DNA of 64,000 bases from Rhodothermales bacterium (GTDB taxonomy: Bacteria > Bacteroidota > Rhodothermia > Rhodothermales > Bin80): positions 3,134,350-3,198,349 of the forward strand of contig OX638318.1 of the NCBI GenBank assembly GCA_951812585.1. The letters run 5' to 3'. Within the stretch, counting starts at the first letter, position 1. Every line of letters starts with the position of its first letter. The position numbers and the translations under genes were made by a program. Below are positions 44,025 to 54,400 of the stretch, in pieces. The notes under the pieces are model-generated. The model had not been told where the DNA came from. It saw nothing but the letters and a program-made list of their open reading frames with translations, and did not search any database.

Positions 44025-46188
44025 CCTCCATTCCCATGCGTCATTTTTGGGACTTTTGACGTGACAATTGAGGCATAGATCGTCATGCAAGTCGGATGTG
44101 CAATGGCAGGTTACCCAGCCAGGGAATGGGCTCTGCGGCGTTGTGGTACCCGGCGGCACGCAGGTACGGGTTATTGGTTCGTCGGGGTAGCTGGACGATG
44201 ATGCGATCGGCTTCGATGGTGATGTCGGCTCCGGCCCGCACAAACTTGCGGAAGAGGGTACGCGGCTTGGCTGATTCCATGCCGTTGCCAATCCTGGTGG
44301 CCTGGAGGCGATAGAGCGTACTGGCCATGAGGGTGAGCTGCAGGTCCACGTCGATGTTCATTGGTACGGCGGAGCTGAGCGCATCCATGTGGAAGAAGTC
44401 GATGGCATCGGCCCGCGTGTTCTCTATGACCATGCGTCGGGCATAGCGATCGACCAGTTGGGCAGCCGGGGTCGTCCACTGATTGGTGAGCAGCAAGGTG
44501 GGTTTGTCGTGCCGGAGGTCCTTGATGGCCATCTGCCGGAGTTCTCCGTTATAGCCGCGCAGGCGGACCTTCTGCTCCAGGACGCGGGGCGTGCGGAAGG
44601 TGCGACCGACGTTGGTGAGTCTTATCTGCCGCCACTGCTCTTTCGGTTTGGCGGCCAACTCCTGCAACATCTTCCGGGAGCGGCGCCGCAGCGTCAAGAA
44701 GGCGATCCCCCGCTCCTGCAGCCTGACCAGGTTGGCATAGGTGGTGAAGGTGCTGTCAAAGACCAGCTCCTGCGGCACGGCCCCGGTGTGCGCGCGCCAG
44801 AAGTCGACAAAGCTCAGGATCTGCTCGTTACGCTTTTTCTTGCGTATCTGGGCATCGACATAGACGAAGTGCCGCGCCTGCGCATCGCGCGCAACCATGG
44901 ACAGGATGCCCATCTGACTGCGGCTGCGCTTGGAGATGTAGTGTTTCTCTACGAGGGCGTCCTGGCCGTGGTAGGGGATGGTATGGAAGTCGAGGTCAAA
45001 GGAGGACCCCCCTCCGAGGGGAATGCCGAGGCCGTGCGTGGCCTCGTGCCAGCCCTCCATGAGGCGGCGGCAGTGCTCGGGATGGACGCGGCACGAGTAT
45101 TCGGTGAGCGTGGAGCGCTTGGGCATCACGTTGAGTCCGGCAAACAGCGCCAGTCCCGGGTCCAGGGCCTCGGCCATGACAGGGGCACTGCGCCGCAGCC
45201 CCCACAGCTTCAGCGCCAGCAGGGCACGCACGGCGCAGCCCGCCGGAATCACACTGCTGCCGGGCATGCCACTGCGCTCAAGCAGCGTATCGAAGTGGAC
45301 ACGGGCCAGATCGTGCGCGAAGAGGAAGAGGCCGCCAAAGTCGGTGTGGAGGCGACGTGGTGACAAGTCCAGCTGCCAGCAATCGGCCACCGGGGCCTGC
45401 TCCGGACGCAAGACATCGAGTCGTTCCTGCAGCCCACGTCGGTGAAGCTTGCCAATACCAGCCGCCCGCAGTACCCGCATGACGGTCACACCACTTGCGG
45501 GAACCCCCTGCTGCGAGAGTATCGCAGCGATCTCCGTAATGGACAGGTTTTCCTGTTTGCGCAGCGCGACTATGCGCTGATCGCGCGCTTGGCGGGCCCG
45601 CGCCCTGGCCTCTGCGGCGGGCTCGGGCGTTTTGGGCTCCGCCTTCTTTCGGCGCTGCCGTGCACTGAGAAAGAAAGGCTGTTCGGGATTGCTCTGGAAC
45701 TCAGCGCAGAGGTTACGGACGGTACCATAGGAGTACTCGAAGCGCGCTGCGACCTCCGCCAGGGGCAGCTCTTCGACGTATCGCGCTCGGAGCGCTTCGT
45801 ACTGGCGGTGTACGCTGTTCTTGGGTGCGAGGAAGAAAGCGGCGTGGTCAGTCATGTTCGTAATGACAGTGTGTAATATAGTATACCCGTTATTAGTACA
45901 ATGACTAATGCATGACACTCCTGTGTCAAAAAAGATGGGATCTCGGCCTAGGTGTGCCCAAATGCTGACATAAAGACCCCAATCGTATGGTATCAGGGAC
46001 AAACGTGGCTATTGGCAGTACTCTCCCTAGCCTGTATCGCCACACCGAATCTGTTATAATATAGTGACCATCGTTGCAAGTAATACACAACAGATGATAC
46101 GAATGGACAGAAAAGGGCCATATAAGCCCGTATTGTGCCAGAATTGCACTGCAAACTGTCACCTGCCCACAGCCCGTGGTTATTCAGG
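44025..46188 (-). mobile_element. 2,164 bp insertion sequence with CTAG target duplication
   Basis: Its limits follow from comparing the broken and intact receptor genes: the intact site reads AGTCTAGTGATACG, and the insertion is flanked by CTAG at 44021-44024 and 46189-46192. Ends read inward CCTCCATTCCCATGCG and CCTGAATAACCACGGG, agreeing at 10 of 16 positions. It carries one transposase gene. The short palindromic duplication resembles those of the IS1380 and IS701 families, but the transposase does not clearly belong to either. Confidence 0.85.
44083..45855 (-). CDS. DDE transposase of the 2.16 kb insertion sequence
   Basis: A 590-residue, apparently intact transposase. An N-terminal helix-turn-helix (LPLAEVAARFEYSYGTVRNL) is followed by a second one (LSITEIAAILSQQGVPASGVTVMRVL). 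The catalytic region shows FDLDFHTIPYHGQD (first aspartate), LVFDSTFTTYANL (second) and a late VIENTRADAIDFFHMDALSS with a candidate glutamate. The end is compact (NPYLRAAGY). ATG 45855 is chosen since the frame upstream to 46002 has no conserved residues. I recall similar IS4-like proteins in other bacteria but cannot name the family with certainty. It reads on the same strand as the broken receptor gene. Confidence 0.8.
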   Translation of the reverse strand: MTDHAAFFLAPKNSVHRQYEALRARYVEELPLAEVAARFEYSYGTVRNLCAEFQSNPEQPFFLSARQRRKKAEPKTPEPAAEARARARQARDQRIVALRKQENLSITEIAAILSQQGVPASGVTVMRVLRAAGIGKLHRRGLQERLDVLRPEQAPVADCWQLDLSPRRLHTDFGGLFLFAHDLARVHFDTLLERSGMPGSSVIPAGCAVRALLALKLWGLRRSAPVMAEALDPGLALFAGLNVMPKRSTLTEYSCRVHPEHCRRLMEGWHEATHGLGIPLGGGSSFDLDFHTIPYHGQDALVEKHYISKRSRSQMGILSMVARDAQARHFVYVDAQIRKKKRNEQILSFVDFWRAHTGAVPQELVFDSTFTTYANLVRLQERGIAFLTLRRRSRKMLQELAAKPKEQWRQIRLTNVGRTFRTPRVLEQKVRLRGYNGELRQMAIKDLRHDKPTLLLTNQWTTPAAQLVDRYARRMVIENTRADAIDFFHMDALSSAVPMNIDVDLQLTLMASTLYRLQATRIGNGMESAKPRTLFRKFVRAGADITIEADRIIVQLPRRTNNPYLRAAGYHNAAEPIPWLGNLPLHIRLA

Positions 46189-46513
46189 CTAGTGATACGT
46201 TGAACTTGTGGCGCTGATCAAAGCTGAGCGGACTGATAAAATTGGGTGGCGTCTCATCTATCCACACGATCGCCCCTGTAGTGCCGGAACCCGATCCTGT
46301 GCCTCTCGCATAGGAAAGGGTGTAATTGGCGTTGATTGCTACACCTGAGGTCCGGCGCAGGTCATAGGCGAACTCAAGACCCTTTACCGTGCCAAAGTCC
46401 ACGTTCTCGTAGCGAGAGTATCCACTTGGACTTGCAAAGCGAATATCGCGAATCTGAATCAGGTTGTTGATCTGATGGAAGAAACCGTTGACCGTCGCTG
46501 CCGAACGCGGGCC
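46189..46513 (-). pseudogene. upstream remnant of the second TonB receptor copy
   Basis: Continues the receptor copy on the other side of the insertion sequence, matching 51949-52273 of the intact gene. It stops at 46513 within codons for GPRSAATVNG; upstream of that point the sequence is unrelated. The signal peptide, plug and most of the barrel are therefore absent from this copy. Confidence 0.88.
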
Positions 46514-46539
46514 GTGCCCTCCCATGCCGCCCCAACCAC

Positions 46540-46655
46540 CCTGCAAGCCAAGAGTCAATGCAGCGGCACTGCACCCAATGCCAGGATCAGGATGTACTCC
46601 TTGTTGCCACGATACGAACGCCTGCAAGCCAAGAGCCAATGCAGCGGCACTGCAC
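46540..46655. repeat. 35 bp direct repeat pair at the duplication boundary
   Basis: A 35 bp unit beginning CCTGCAAGCCAAGAG occurs at 46540-46574 and 46621-46655 with one mismatch and an 81 bp period. It lies in the ~270 bp joint between the truncated receptor copy (ending 46513) and the intact PorV-like gene. A fused minus-strand frame (46184-46666) runs through it but is a by-product of the joint. Confidence 0.85.
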
Positions 46656-46782
46656 AGCAATGGCAAAGCATAACCCCCGTATAAACGATAAAGCGATCAT
46701 AGACATTTGTCCAATGCCCATGACCGCTTTCCTCGTGTCGCGCGCCTACCGCGAAGTGCGATGCGGCGCGTTGCTAAGCAGC

Positions 46783-47865
46783 CTACAACGTTGCCGCCAC
46801 AGTCAAGAACTGCACATCATCGAAGAAATCCGTTGGTGCCATGGCATAGTCTATGCTCACCATCGAACCGCTTATTTCAAGGTTCAAGCCAGCACCGAAC
46901 GTGTAGCCCTTCCACATAGTGACATCTGTATTCTCCACATACTCGTAGCCGCCACGGATGAACACTATGTTACGCAGACCGAGCTCCATACCCGCGCTGA
47001 AACGGTCCTGCTCGAAGCTGTTCGACTGAAAATTACCTAGCAGGGTTACGTCGGCAGCACCAGCCACCTGGCGAGAGTAGGCCATGCCAAAATTGAGCTG
47101 CGTGGGATATTCCATGCCTTCAGACTCGATGTTGACCGCATTAACCGTGGCATTGCCCGGCTGCCCAGGCAACTGTACGCGACGCACCAGACCTGTGCCC
47201 GCGTACTGCAGGCGGTTACCGATGTTCTTAAGCGCTACGCCGAGTCGGAGGCCGGTCTCCCCCACCACATAGGTCATGCCAGCGTCAAAGACCATGCCCG
47301 AAGCAGCGACATCGTCGATCGTCTCGCTGACGATCTTGACGGTCGCACCTGCGGCTATGCGGTCCGTAAGAACACGGGCATACGTGAATCCTACCGTGAC
47401 AAAAGCTACGCTGAAGGTCACCTCGGACTTCTCGGGTGCACTCTCGCTCTGCCTGGGAATGTCTCCCATGTCCCAAGACGATACCGAGACAGCAAGGTGG
47501 TTATTGTTGCCGATGCGTTGTCCAAAGCCAAAGTAGTTGACGCCAATGTCCGCTACGTAATTCATGCGGCTGAACAGCGCTGTGGTCCCCGTGTTGTAGG
47601 TAAGTCCTGCAGGGTTAGCATACAGCGCCTCAATGCCGTTCATGTTGGCCATGCCGCTAGTGGTTGTTGCTCCCAGCGACACGTACCGGGCGGTAACCGG
47701 CACCAGCAGCTCAACGGCACCGACCGTGCCGACGCGATTCTGGTCCGGCTTATCTGTTCCGCCACCTTCCTGAGCCCAAACGACTTGAGTAGTAACGAAA
47801 GCCGTTAGTATCAGCAGCAGCGAATAGGCACCGAGCTGGTGGGCTAATGACGTTAGGGTTTTCAT
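46783..47865 (-). CDS. PorV/PorQ-family outer-membrane protein
   Basis: A 360-residue beta-barrel protein. ATG 47865 starts a signal peptide (LGAYSLLLILTAFVTTQVVWA). RYVSLGATTTSGMANMNGIEALYANPAGL is the family hallmark (SLGA.. then NPAGL). Alternating strands follow, ending DVQFLTVAATL, close to an outer-membrane C-terminus. Members include PorV, the T9SS shuttle that brings cargo to the attachment complex, and others of unknown role. It follows the 1,155-residue T9SS-type protein and the TonB receptor, and an AAGGGA ribosome-binding site precedes it. Whether this is the housekeeping PorV or a locus-specific version is not known; linkage to its own cargo suggests the latter. Confidence 0.85.
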   Translation of the reverse strand: MKTLTSLAHQLGAYSLLLILTAFVTTQVVWAQEGGGTDKPDQNRVGTVGAVELLVPVTARYVSLGATTTSGMANMNGIEALYANPAGLTYNTGTTALFSRMNYVADIGVNYFGFGQRIGNNNHLAVSVSSWDMGDIPRQSESAPEKSEVTFSVAFVTVGFTYARVLTDRIAAGATVKIVSETIDDVAASGMVFDAGMTYVVGETGLRLGVALKNIGNRLQYAGTGLVRRVQLPGQPGNATVNAVNIESEGMEYPTQLNFGMAYSRQVAGAADVTLLGNFQSNSFEQDRFSAGMELGLRNIVFIRGGYEYVENTDVTMWKGYTFGAGLNLEISGSMVSIDYAMAPTDFFDDVQFLTVAATL

Positions 47866-47950
47866 TGCGTTGTCCCTTTTTGCTGAATAGGAAGTTGTTA
47901 TGTGCAGCGTGGGGCGGATCCCTGCGATAGAGAGATCCGCCCCCACCCGC

Positions 47951-50900
47951 TTAGTACGTGTTCAGCTGAATGCGCTTCTTGACGACAGCAAACTTCTGCA
48001 CGGTTTCGCCCACATCCGGTACTGTGATGTGGATAAGGTAGAAGCCACTCGCTATCGGCAGGTTGTACTCCGTGACCATGTCCCACGAAATCGTTGCGAT
48101 GCCAGGAGAGTTCTTCTCCAACGTCTTGATAAGCGTACCGTTGAGCGTGAAGACCCTGATCGTGGCCACATCCGGCATGTTCGTGAAACGCACCTCGTTC
48201 GTAAGCTGGCTCACCTCGTAGTCTGAAGCACCCAGGTAGGGGTTCGGGACGATGCCGATGTCCTCGAGCCGCTCGCGCGCACGATCACCTTCAGGTTGCG
48301 TAGCGCCATAGCCCTCCGTGTTAATGGCGTACAGGTCACCCGCCTGGTTCTGCTTATTGGTCACAATGCGAAATACGGTGCCAATCTCTGGAAGCAGTAT
48401 GTCGTACGGCGGCGCCGTACCCCCATTCCAGCTCACCAGCACCGTTCGCGCTAAGATCTCTTCCTGATCAGCATACGCGCGCTCATCGTCGCGCATGAAA
48501 TCCAGGTAGCCTGCTGACCCCGGTGAGGTGTCGTGGATTGGAAGTCCATAGTAAACCCAATCTGTGAATGGGTCATTGGCTGCACTGGACGCCGGATGAT
48601 CGCCACCGATGTCGTACACGTCTTGATCAGTTCCACCGCCGCAGCCATTCGAATCACAAACCAGCGGTATCAGCTGTATATCATCGCTCCGGTCATTTGG
48701 CGTATCGATACCGGCTCTCCACAGCGTAAACGGCAATTCCATCAGCGCACCATCTTCAAACACACGAAAGCCTAGGCAATCGTTTTCGACATCGATGGTG
48801 CCGTCGATCTGATCTGCACAATGCTGCGTAAACCGCTGCTCATAATCATAGGAGCCGATTCGGTCTAGCCAAATACCGCCGCGCATCGAGCGCCCCAAAA
48901 ACGAGGAGCCGTTCTCCACCGGCCCGTAAGGCTGGGCCGCACCCCCTGCATGGTAACCCCAGTAGGAGCCGTTCACCTGCTGATACGTGAAGTAGTTGAC
49001 AAGGCTGCCTCCAAACTGCGGGAAACCTGCCCAGCCCCAAGCGGCATATGCGGGCGGATCCAGCGGCCCATTGGCGTTTGCCGTCGCCTGGAAATCCTTG
49101 AATCCAGGCGGCGGGCCCAGCACATCGAAAGTGAGCCCGTCCCCATTGAACACAGAAGGCCGAAGCGGCGCAGGACCGCTCAGCAGACTGCCATCGAATA
49201 GCACCTCGCCATCCCGCTTGATGTCGTACGTGACACCTACGGCCGCCGCAGCGGCAGACTTTGCCAAAGCTTCTGGGCTCATAGGCGGTACCGGGTCAAC
49301 GATGTCGCCTTCCTCCACAGGCATTTGCGAACGGCCATGCTTGCCGAAGTTATGCTCGTAAAACTCTACCGAGTATTCGGCATTCACCATCTTAATCGGG
49401 TTCGTGACATGCGCGAACACCTCTCCGTCCCCCAAGGACACGATGCCTTCGGCTACAAAGTCTGGGGTACTACCGCCGACCAGTGCAAGGGCTGCATCAG
49501 ACACATCGACGGTCGGCTTGGTTGGTGTTACCTGCACGCGTGTCTCTGGGCCGCGGTATACCTTCGGAAATGACGGCTCGTTGTACGCGTAGGCCTGCAC
49601 GCCAAAGTAATAGTCCCTGTAGTTCGTAAGCCCATCTATCGTGTGCGCATTGGCTACGCCCGTGTCGTTGCCGGTCGCAGTGATCTCTGATGGCTCACCC
49701 GGGAATCCATCCACGACGCGCGTAACGCCGTTAATGACATCGTACGTCGCAATGACCTTGCCGACATCGTCCAGTGCATTCTCATACTGTATGACATCGT
49801 AGCCTTCAAAGACGTAGTCATCGTCATCCGATGCCGTGAACGGATCCTCTACCTGGTACGATTCCAGGAAGTTGTTCGACCGCGGCGAGTTCGTCCACTC
49901 CAGAATTACAGACCGATCATTAGGAGTAGCCGTGACGATGGGTGGCGCCGGTGGCGAGGGCACAACGAAGTCGATGTCGAATGCAGCCTGCGCCAATCCG
50001 TCAGCCTGCTTCATCCTCGTCACCGAGTTGAAGTTGCTGGTTCCGAGCGCCCACACGATACCGAATACGATCTGCTGATAATCCCCTGGATTGATGGTGA
50101 ACGGACCGGTGGATATAAAGAAGCGACGGTCGGCAGCCACGATATCAGTGCCGACGCCATCGGAGTTGCACTCTGACCAGAACTGGCAGGTCTCGTCGCT
50201 CTCCCCTACATCTCCAGGAAACACGAAGAAGGTCTCATCCTGCGAAAAGTCCCGTCCATTCCCTCCTTCTGTATACCGAACGCCATCCTTCCAACGGCCC
50301 TGCATGTTATTGTAGTAATCGATGCCTGTATTTGGATCGCCCAGCACACCGCCCGCGTTGTTGTAGTATCCGAATGTGGTCATCTCCAAGTTCCTGAAAT
50401 CCGGCACCTTCGCTTCGCTGACCTTTGCAGTATCACCGACGCTCGGCACAATGGGACCCTGGAAGAAGTCGTAGCCTGCCGCAGGTACGGGGGTCCCGTA
50501 CCCACTGCCACCTTCATCGTCATCGTCGGAATTCCATACGAACCCGACCCCGCGCGCGGTGTCGGATCCTACCCAGTCGTCCTGAAAGTTGCCCAGGTCA
50601 GGGTCGGAATAAATCGCGACGTACGCGTCCGTCAGGGGGTCATTACCCTTGTAGAAGATGTCATACTTGTAGAACGTCGCATCGCCGATAGGCCCGGCCG
50701 CATTGAACGCGAACGCAAGCGCATGCACCTCTATTCCAATGGGAGGCGTATCCGTCGAATTATGCAGATTGCCACGATCATTCATGATCCACCAGATCGA
50801 CTGATCCCCCAGAATAGCTGGGCGTTCGCCCCCGGCAAGATCAATAGTCCGATCCACACGGCTCGCCAGCGGCTGATCCAGAAGGTTGATGCGTTCGCCG

Positions 50901-51418
50901 CCAGCCTCATCGATCTCGCCATCGCCATCGTCGTCCAAACCGTTGTCCGGTGCAGCCCATGTGGGCGCTCCCAGACCTGTCGGCCAGTCGCGAAGGTCGG
51001 GGACTGCCGTGCCTGTGACTTCGTAGTCAATGATCTGCCCGGCGCTGACCTTATACATACGATCATAATCGGAGCAGTCGTCCGGCGGATTGCCGTTGTC
51101 ATCTAGCGGCCCAGCCCAGTACTCGTAGTTGCCATACCGTGCAGCCGCCATGCGAAGCTGACCGCCAACCAGTCCGCCGACCCAGAGGCCCGAGTTGAAG
51201 ATTGCGGACGCACCACCGCCTTTAGGCACCTCATAAACCGATGGCGATCCACGCCAGAAGAGGTTGCCGTTGTTCAAAATGCGCGCCCGCACATTGTTGA
51301 TGTCGAGATATACTTCTGCTAGTGCGTCGTTACACGACCCGACTTGCTGCGCCTGCACCGTGCCGACTCCAAGCAGGAGTAGCACCGTCAGCGCTAATGC
51401 TTTTTGGAAATGTTGCAT
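47951..51418 (-). CDS. large secreted protein with fibronectin-like module and T9SS-like C-terminus
   Basis: A 1,155-residue exported protein. A signal peptide (residues 1-23, ending TVQAQQ) leads to a mature region that has an acidic Asp-rich motif, NGLDDDGDGEIDE (about 158-170), which may bind calcium. A fibronectin III-like unit opens SPPAPPIVTATPNDRSVILEW (about 480). The last ~80 residues (VRFTNMPDVATIRVFTLNG, a GIATISWD turn, ASGFYLIHI, then KFAVVKK) follow the T9SS sorting pattern with a short extra tail. An AGGA ribosome-binding site precedes ATG 51418. It sits between receptor and PorV-like genes, a set-up I associate with Rhodothermota; its role (surface binding or hydrolysis) is unknown. 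Confidence 0.8.
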   Translation of the reverse strand: MQHFQKALALTVLLLLGVGTVQAQQVGSCNDALAEVYLDINNVRARILNNGNLFWRGSPSVYEVPKGGGASAIFNSGLWVGGLVGGQLRMAAARYGNYEYWAGPLDDNGNPPDDCSDYDRMYKVSAGQIIDYEVTGTAVPDLRDWPTGLGAPTWAAPDNGLDDDGDGEIDEAGGERINLLDQPLASRVDRTIDLAGGERPAILGDQSIWWIMNDRGNLHNSTDTPPIGIEVHALAFAFNAAGPIGDATFYKYDIFYKGNDPLTDAYVAIYSDPDLGNFQDDWVGSDTARGVGFVWNSDDDDEGGSGYGTPVPAAGYDFFQGPIVPSVGDTAKVSEAKVPDFRNLEMTTFGYYNNAGGVLGDPNTGIDYYNNMQGRWKDGVRYTEGGNGRDFSQDETFFVFPGDVGESDETCQFWSECNSDGVGTDIVAADRRFFISTGPFTINPGDYQQIVFGIVWALGTSNFNSVTRMKQADGLAQAAFDIDFVVPSPPAPPIVTATPNDRSVILEWTNSPRSNNFLESYQVEDPFTASDDDDYVFEGYDVIQYENALDDVGKVIATYDVINGVTRVVDGFPGEPSEITATGNDTGVANAHTIDGLTNYRDYYFGVQAYAYNEPSFPKVYRGPETRVQVTPTKPTVDVSDAALALVGGSTPDFVAEGIVSLGDGEVFAHVTNPIKMVNAEYSVEFYEHNFGKHGRSQMPVEEGDIVDPVPPMSPEALAKSAAAAAVGVTYDIKRDGEVLFDGSLLSGPAPLRPSVFNGDGLTFDVLGPPPGFKDFQATANANGPLDPPAYAAWGWAGFPQFGGSLVNYFTYQQVNGSYWGYHAGGAAQPYGPVENGSSFLGRSMRGGIWLDRIGSYDYEQRFTQHCADQIDGTIDVENDCLGFRVFEDGALMELPFTLWRAGIDTPNDRSDDIQLIPLVCDSNGCGGGTDQDVYDIGGDHPASSAANDPFTDWVYYGLPIHDTSPGSAGYLDFMRDDERAYADQEEILARTVLVSWNGGTAPPYDILLPEIGTVFRIVTNKQNQAGDLYAINTEGYGATQPEGDRARERLEDIGIVPNPYLGASDYEVSQLTNEVRFTNMPDVATIRVFTLNGTLIKTLEKNSPGIATISWDMVTEYNLPIASGFYLIHITVPDVGETVQKFAVVKKRIQLNTY

Positions 51419-51472
51419 CGTCTTTCCTGTAGATTAGAAAGTCCAGCGAAGAGTGATTGCCTTAGGCAATCA

Positions 51473-54400
51473 CTAGAAATCGAACCGGATCCCCAGACGC
51501 GTCAGGCGCGGGAGTCCATAGTTGCCCAAGCTTCGGTTGCGATGCCGATAAAGGACCTCGGCGACCGGCGGCGCACTGTCAAGGAACTGCTGCCCTTCGG
51601 GGATTGCCAGGAACCCATCGTCTCCAGGCAGGCCGGTGTACCGCCAGACATTCTGGATGTTGACCGTGTCCAGCAGGTTTTGAATCCAGAGGAATGCCGT
51701 GATACGGCTTCCGTCCGTTACACTGAAGCGGCGCTGAACGCGCACATCAATCCGGTTGGCCCAAGGCATCCGGTCATTGTTGACGGCACCACTTGGCAGC
51801 GGTGCACGCGATGTAGTTACCGGAATTGGGTTCAGGATGCCGGTATACGGAAATCCGCTGCCGGCGGTCAGGAGAATGTTGAAGCTCATGTTCTGCAGGA
51901 GCTTCGTCCCCACCAAGGTTGGCCCCTCGCCATGCCCAAGCGAGTAGTCTAGTGATACGTTGAACTTGTGGCGCTGATCAAAGCTGAGCGGACTGATAAA
52001 ATTGGGTGGCGTCTCATCTATCCACACGATCGCCCCTGTAGTGCCGGAACCCGATCCTGTGCCTCTCGCATAGGAAAGGGTGTAATTGGCGTTGATTGCT
52101 ACACCTGAGGTCCGGCGCAGGTCATAGGCGAACTCAAGACCCTTTACCGTGCCAAAGTCCACGTTCTCGTAGCGAGAGTATCCACTTGGACTTGCAAAGC
52201 GAATATCGCGAATCTGAATCAGGTTGTTGATCTGATGGAAGAAACCGTTGACCGTCGCTGCCGAACGCGGGCCAATACGCTGCCGAAAACCAATCTCGTA
52301 TTTGGTCGTGTTCGTCGGCCTAAGACTCGGATTGGAACTGCACCCCGTGGCCGCCAGGCAACCTATCGTTGCGTTTGCCGCACCAGGCCGCTGCGTCACG
52401 ACGCCGTAACTGGCGAAGAACAAAGCACGGTCCGTAATCGGGAAGCTAACCCCCACGCGTGGCATCAAGGTCCAAATCGGCTTGAAGTCCTCAAACATGT
52501 TGCGGTCGACCCTGTCGGACGTGATGTCAACCAATCCATTCAGCAGAACCTCTGCAGCCTGCACGGGCTGACCATTAGCGTCGTAGAAGTTACCGTTGAG
52601 GTCTCTGTAGCCTACCACCTCGTCTGCACTCCAATACACGGCATAGTTGTTTTCGATGCCGGGAGGCAATGAAACGCCTGCTTCCCCGGCACGCACAATG
52701 GGCCGCCGAGCGTACTTGTCTTTCCACACGAGACGGTTGTTGTCATACACATCCAGCCGCAGGCCAAGGTTCAGCACAATATCCCTGAACTCGATCTTGT
52801 CCTGGACATAACCGCCGAACAGTACCGGCTTGTGCGGTGCCGTCAAGTAGCTTTCTTCCGGCTTGTCCTTGGATGTGCTGAGGTAACCGTCTTCAGTGAA
52901 GTAGTGTGCCTCCGAGTCAAATTTCCGCTCGCCGTCAAAGTAGTAGCCTGTGCCGCCGATTACAGTGGCCAGCAGCCAGGTCGGGAGGTCGGCCAGGCGT
53001 GTGTACCCCTCTGGATTGAGTTCTGTGTCATCGGCACCGATCTGCTCTGGATTGCCATCAGCATACAGACGCGCCAGGTTGTACGTACTCACCCACCAGT
53101 TGCGGTAGGCGCCCTGCTCATACTCAGCGCCGAACTCCAGCTGATTGATTCCAAGCTGCGTAGTAGCTGAACCATGCATACGGAACGTCCCGCCATTTCT
53201 GAATCCGTATCCGAATGCACCACCAGTGATGCTGACCAGCCCGGCAGTCGCAATGGTCGAGATGGCCAGGCCATCGCTGTAGCGACGAATGTAAGCAGGC
53301 GCAATCGCAGTGAACGTGGTGTCTCCAACCGGAACCTCAACTTCTGCAGACGTGAGGTTCTTGTAGCCTGCTACTGAGGCATGAACCGGATGATCTATGT
53401 CCCGGTATCTCCACCAGTCTGCTTCCGTTTTGCCAAACCGGGGATCATGGTATTCGCTGCTGCTGTAGCGGTATTCCGCCTGGATCTGGTAGAACGTAGA
53501 CTGCGACAGGTACTGCGTCCATCGGGCATGCACCTGCCCGTTCAAATACTCGTTGGCCTGCCAGATAGTGGATCGGAAGGTTTCCGTCGTCCCTCCAATA
53601 CCACTCTGATAGTCTCCGGTCTGGACAGCAGCACCCATCCGCAAGCGGCCACTTTCAACAACGTTCCATGTCACGTTGCCGGCGAAGTTGAGGGTGCGGC
53701 TCTTGAGCCCGCGCTTCTTGTACTCCTGCGTGAAGTCACGCTCGGTCAACTGCTCCAAACGGCTTATCGGAATAAAGTTGACGCTAGCACCCTCTGGAAG
53801 GGCTACGAACGTGTCGTCGCTGAAGCGCAGCCCGCCCTCACTCAGGTCGATATCCCCGCTCTCATCCAGCATTACGTACGCGCCGTGCGCCAATGTGGCA
53901 GGTAGATCCACGACGAATTCGTTTCCGTCGGCATCGGTCACAACCAGCCCTTGGGGTGCATCCACAAAGTCAGCAATCTGCGCATCTGACAACGTGTATG
54001 TCGTGACATTGCGCGGGTTGCGATCCTGGATATCACGGTACTCGCCAGAAATGAAGAAGTTGAGCTTGTTCGAGACCAACGGACCGCCCAGCGTTGCGGA
54101 GGCCAAATTGTAGCCGTAAACATCAAACTGGTTGGACGACAGTCCCTCCAGCGATCCGAAGTAATCAGACGCTCCTGATTTCGTCGTGATGTTGATGACG
54201 CCAGACATGGCATCGCCGTAACGTGCGCTGATGCTGCCGATCTGCATCTCCTGTTCCTGCACCGCAGACTGGGGAACGCCCGTGCTGGCACTCTTGACGC
54301 CGTCCACATAGTACCGGACCTCTCCACTTCGCCCACCGCGAATGTTAAGCGAGCCGCTGCCTTCTTTGCTCACAACGCCTGCTTGAATCTTTGCGACTGC

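Noticed and set aside
43545..44291. chimeric frame joining the insertion-sequence end to the receptor C-terminus
   Set aside because: A by-product of insertion; no signal peptide or plug domain.
44389..45363. 324-residue plus-strand frame inside the insertion sequence
   Set aside because: Fully antisense to an intact transposase gene with clear motifs.
46184..46666. frame joining the direct repeats to receptor residues
   Set aside because: A by-product of the duplication joint; the first ~50 residues come from the 35 bp repeats and are not a domain.
51404..51952. 182-residue plus-strand frame that recurs almost identically at 43476-44024
   Set aside because: It looks conserved only because the whole segment is duplicated; it is antisense to the receptor barrel end and the gene start.
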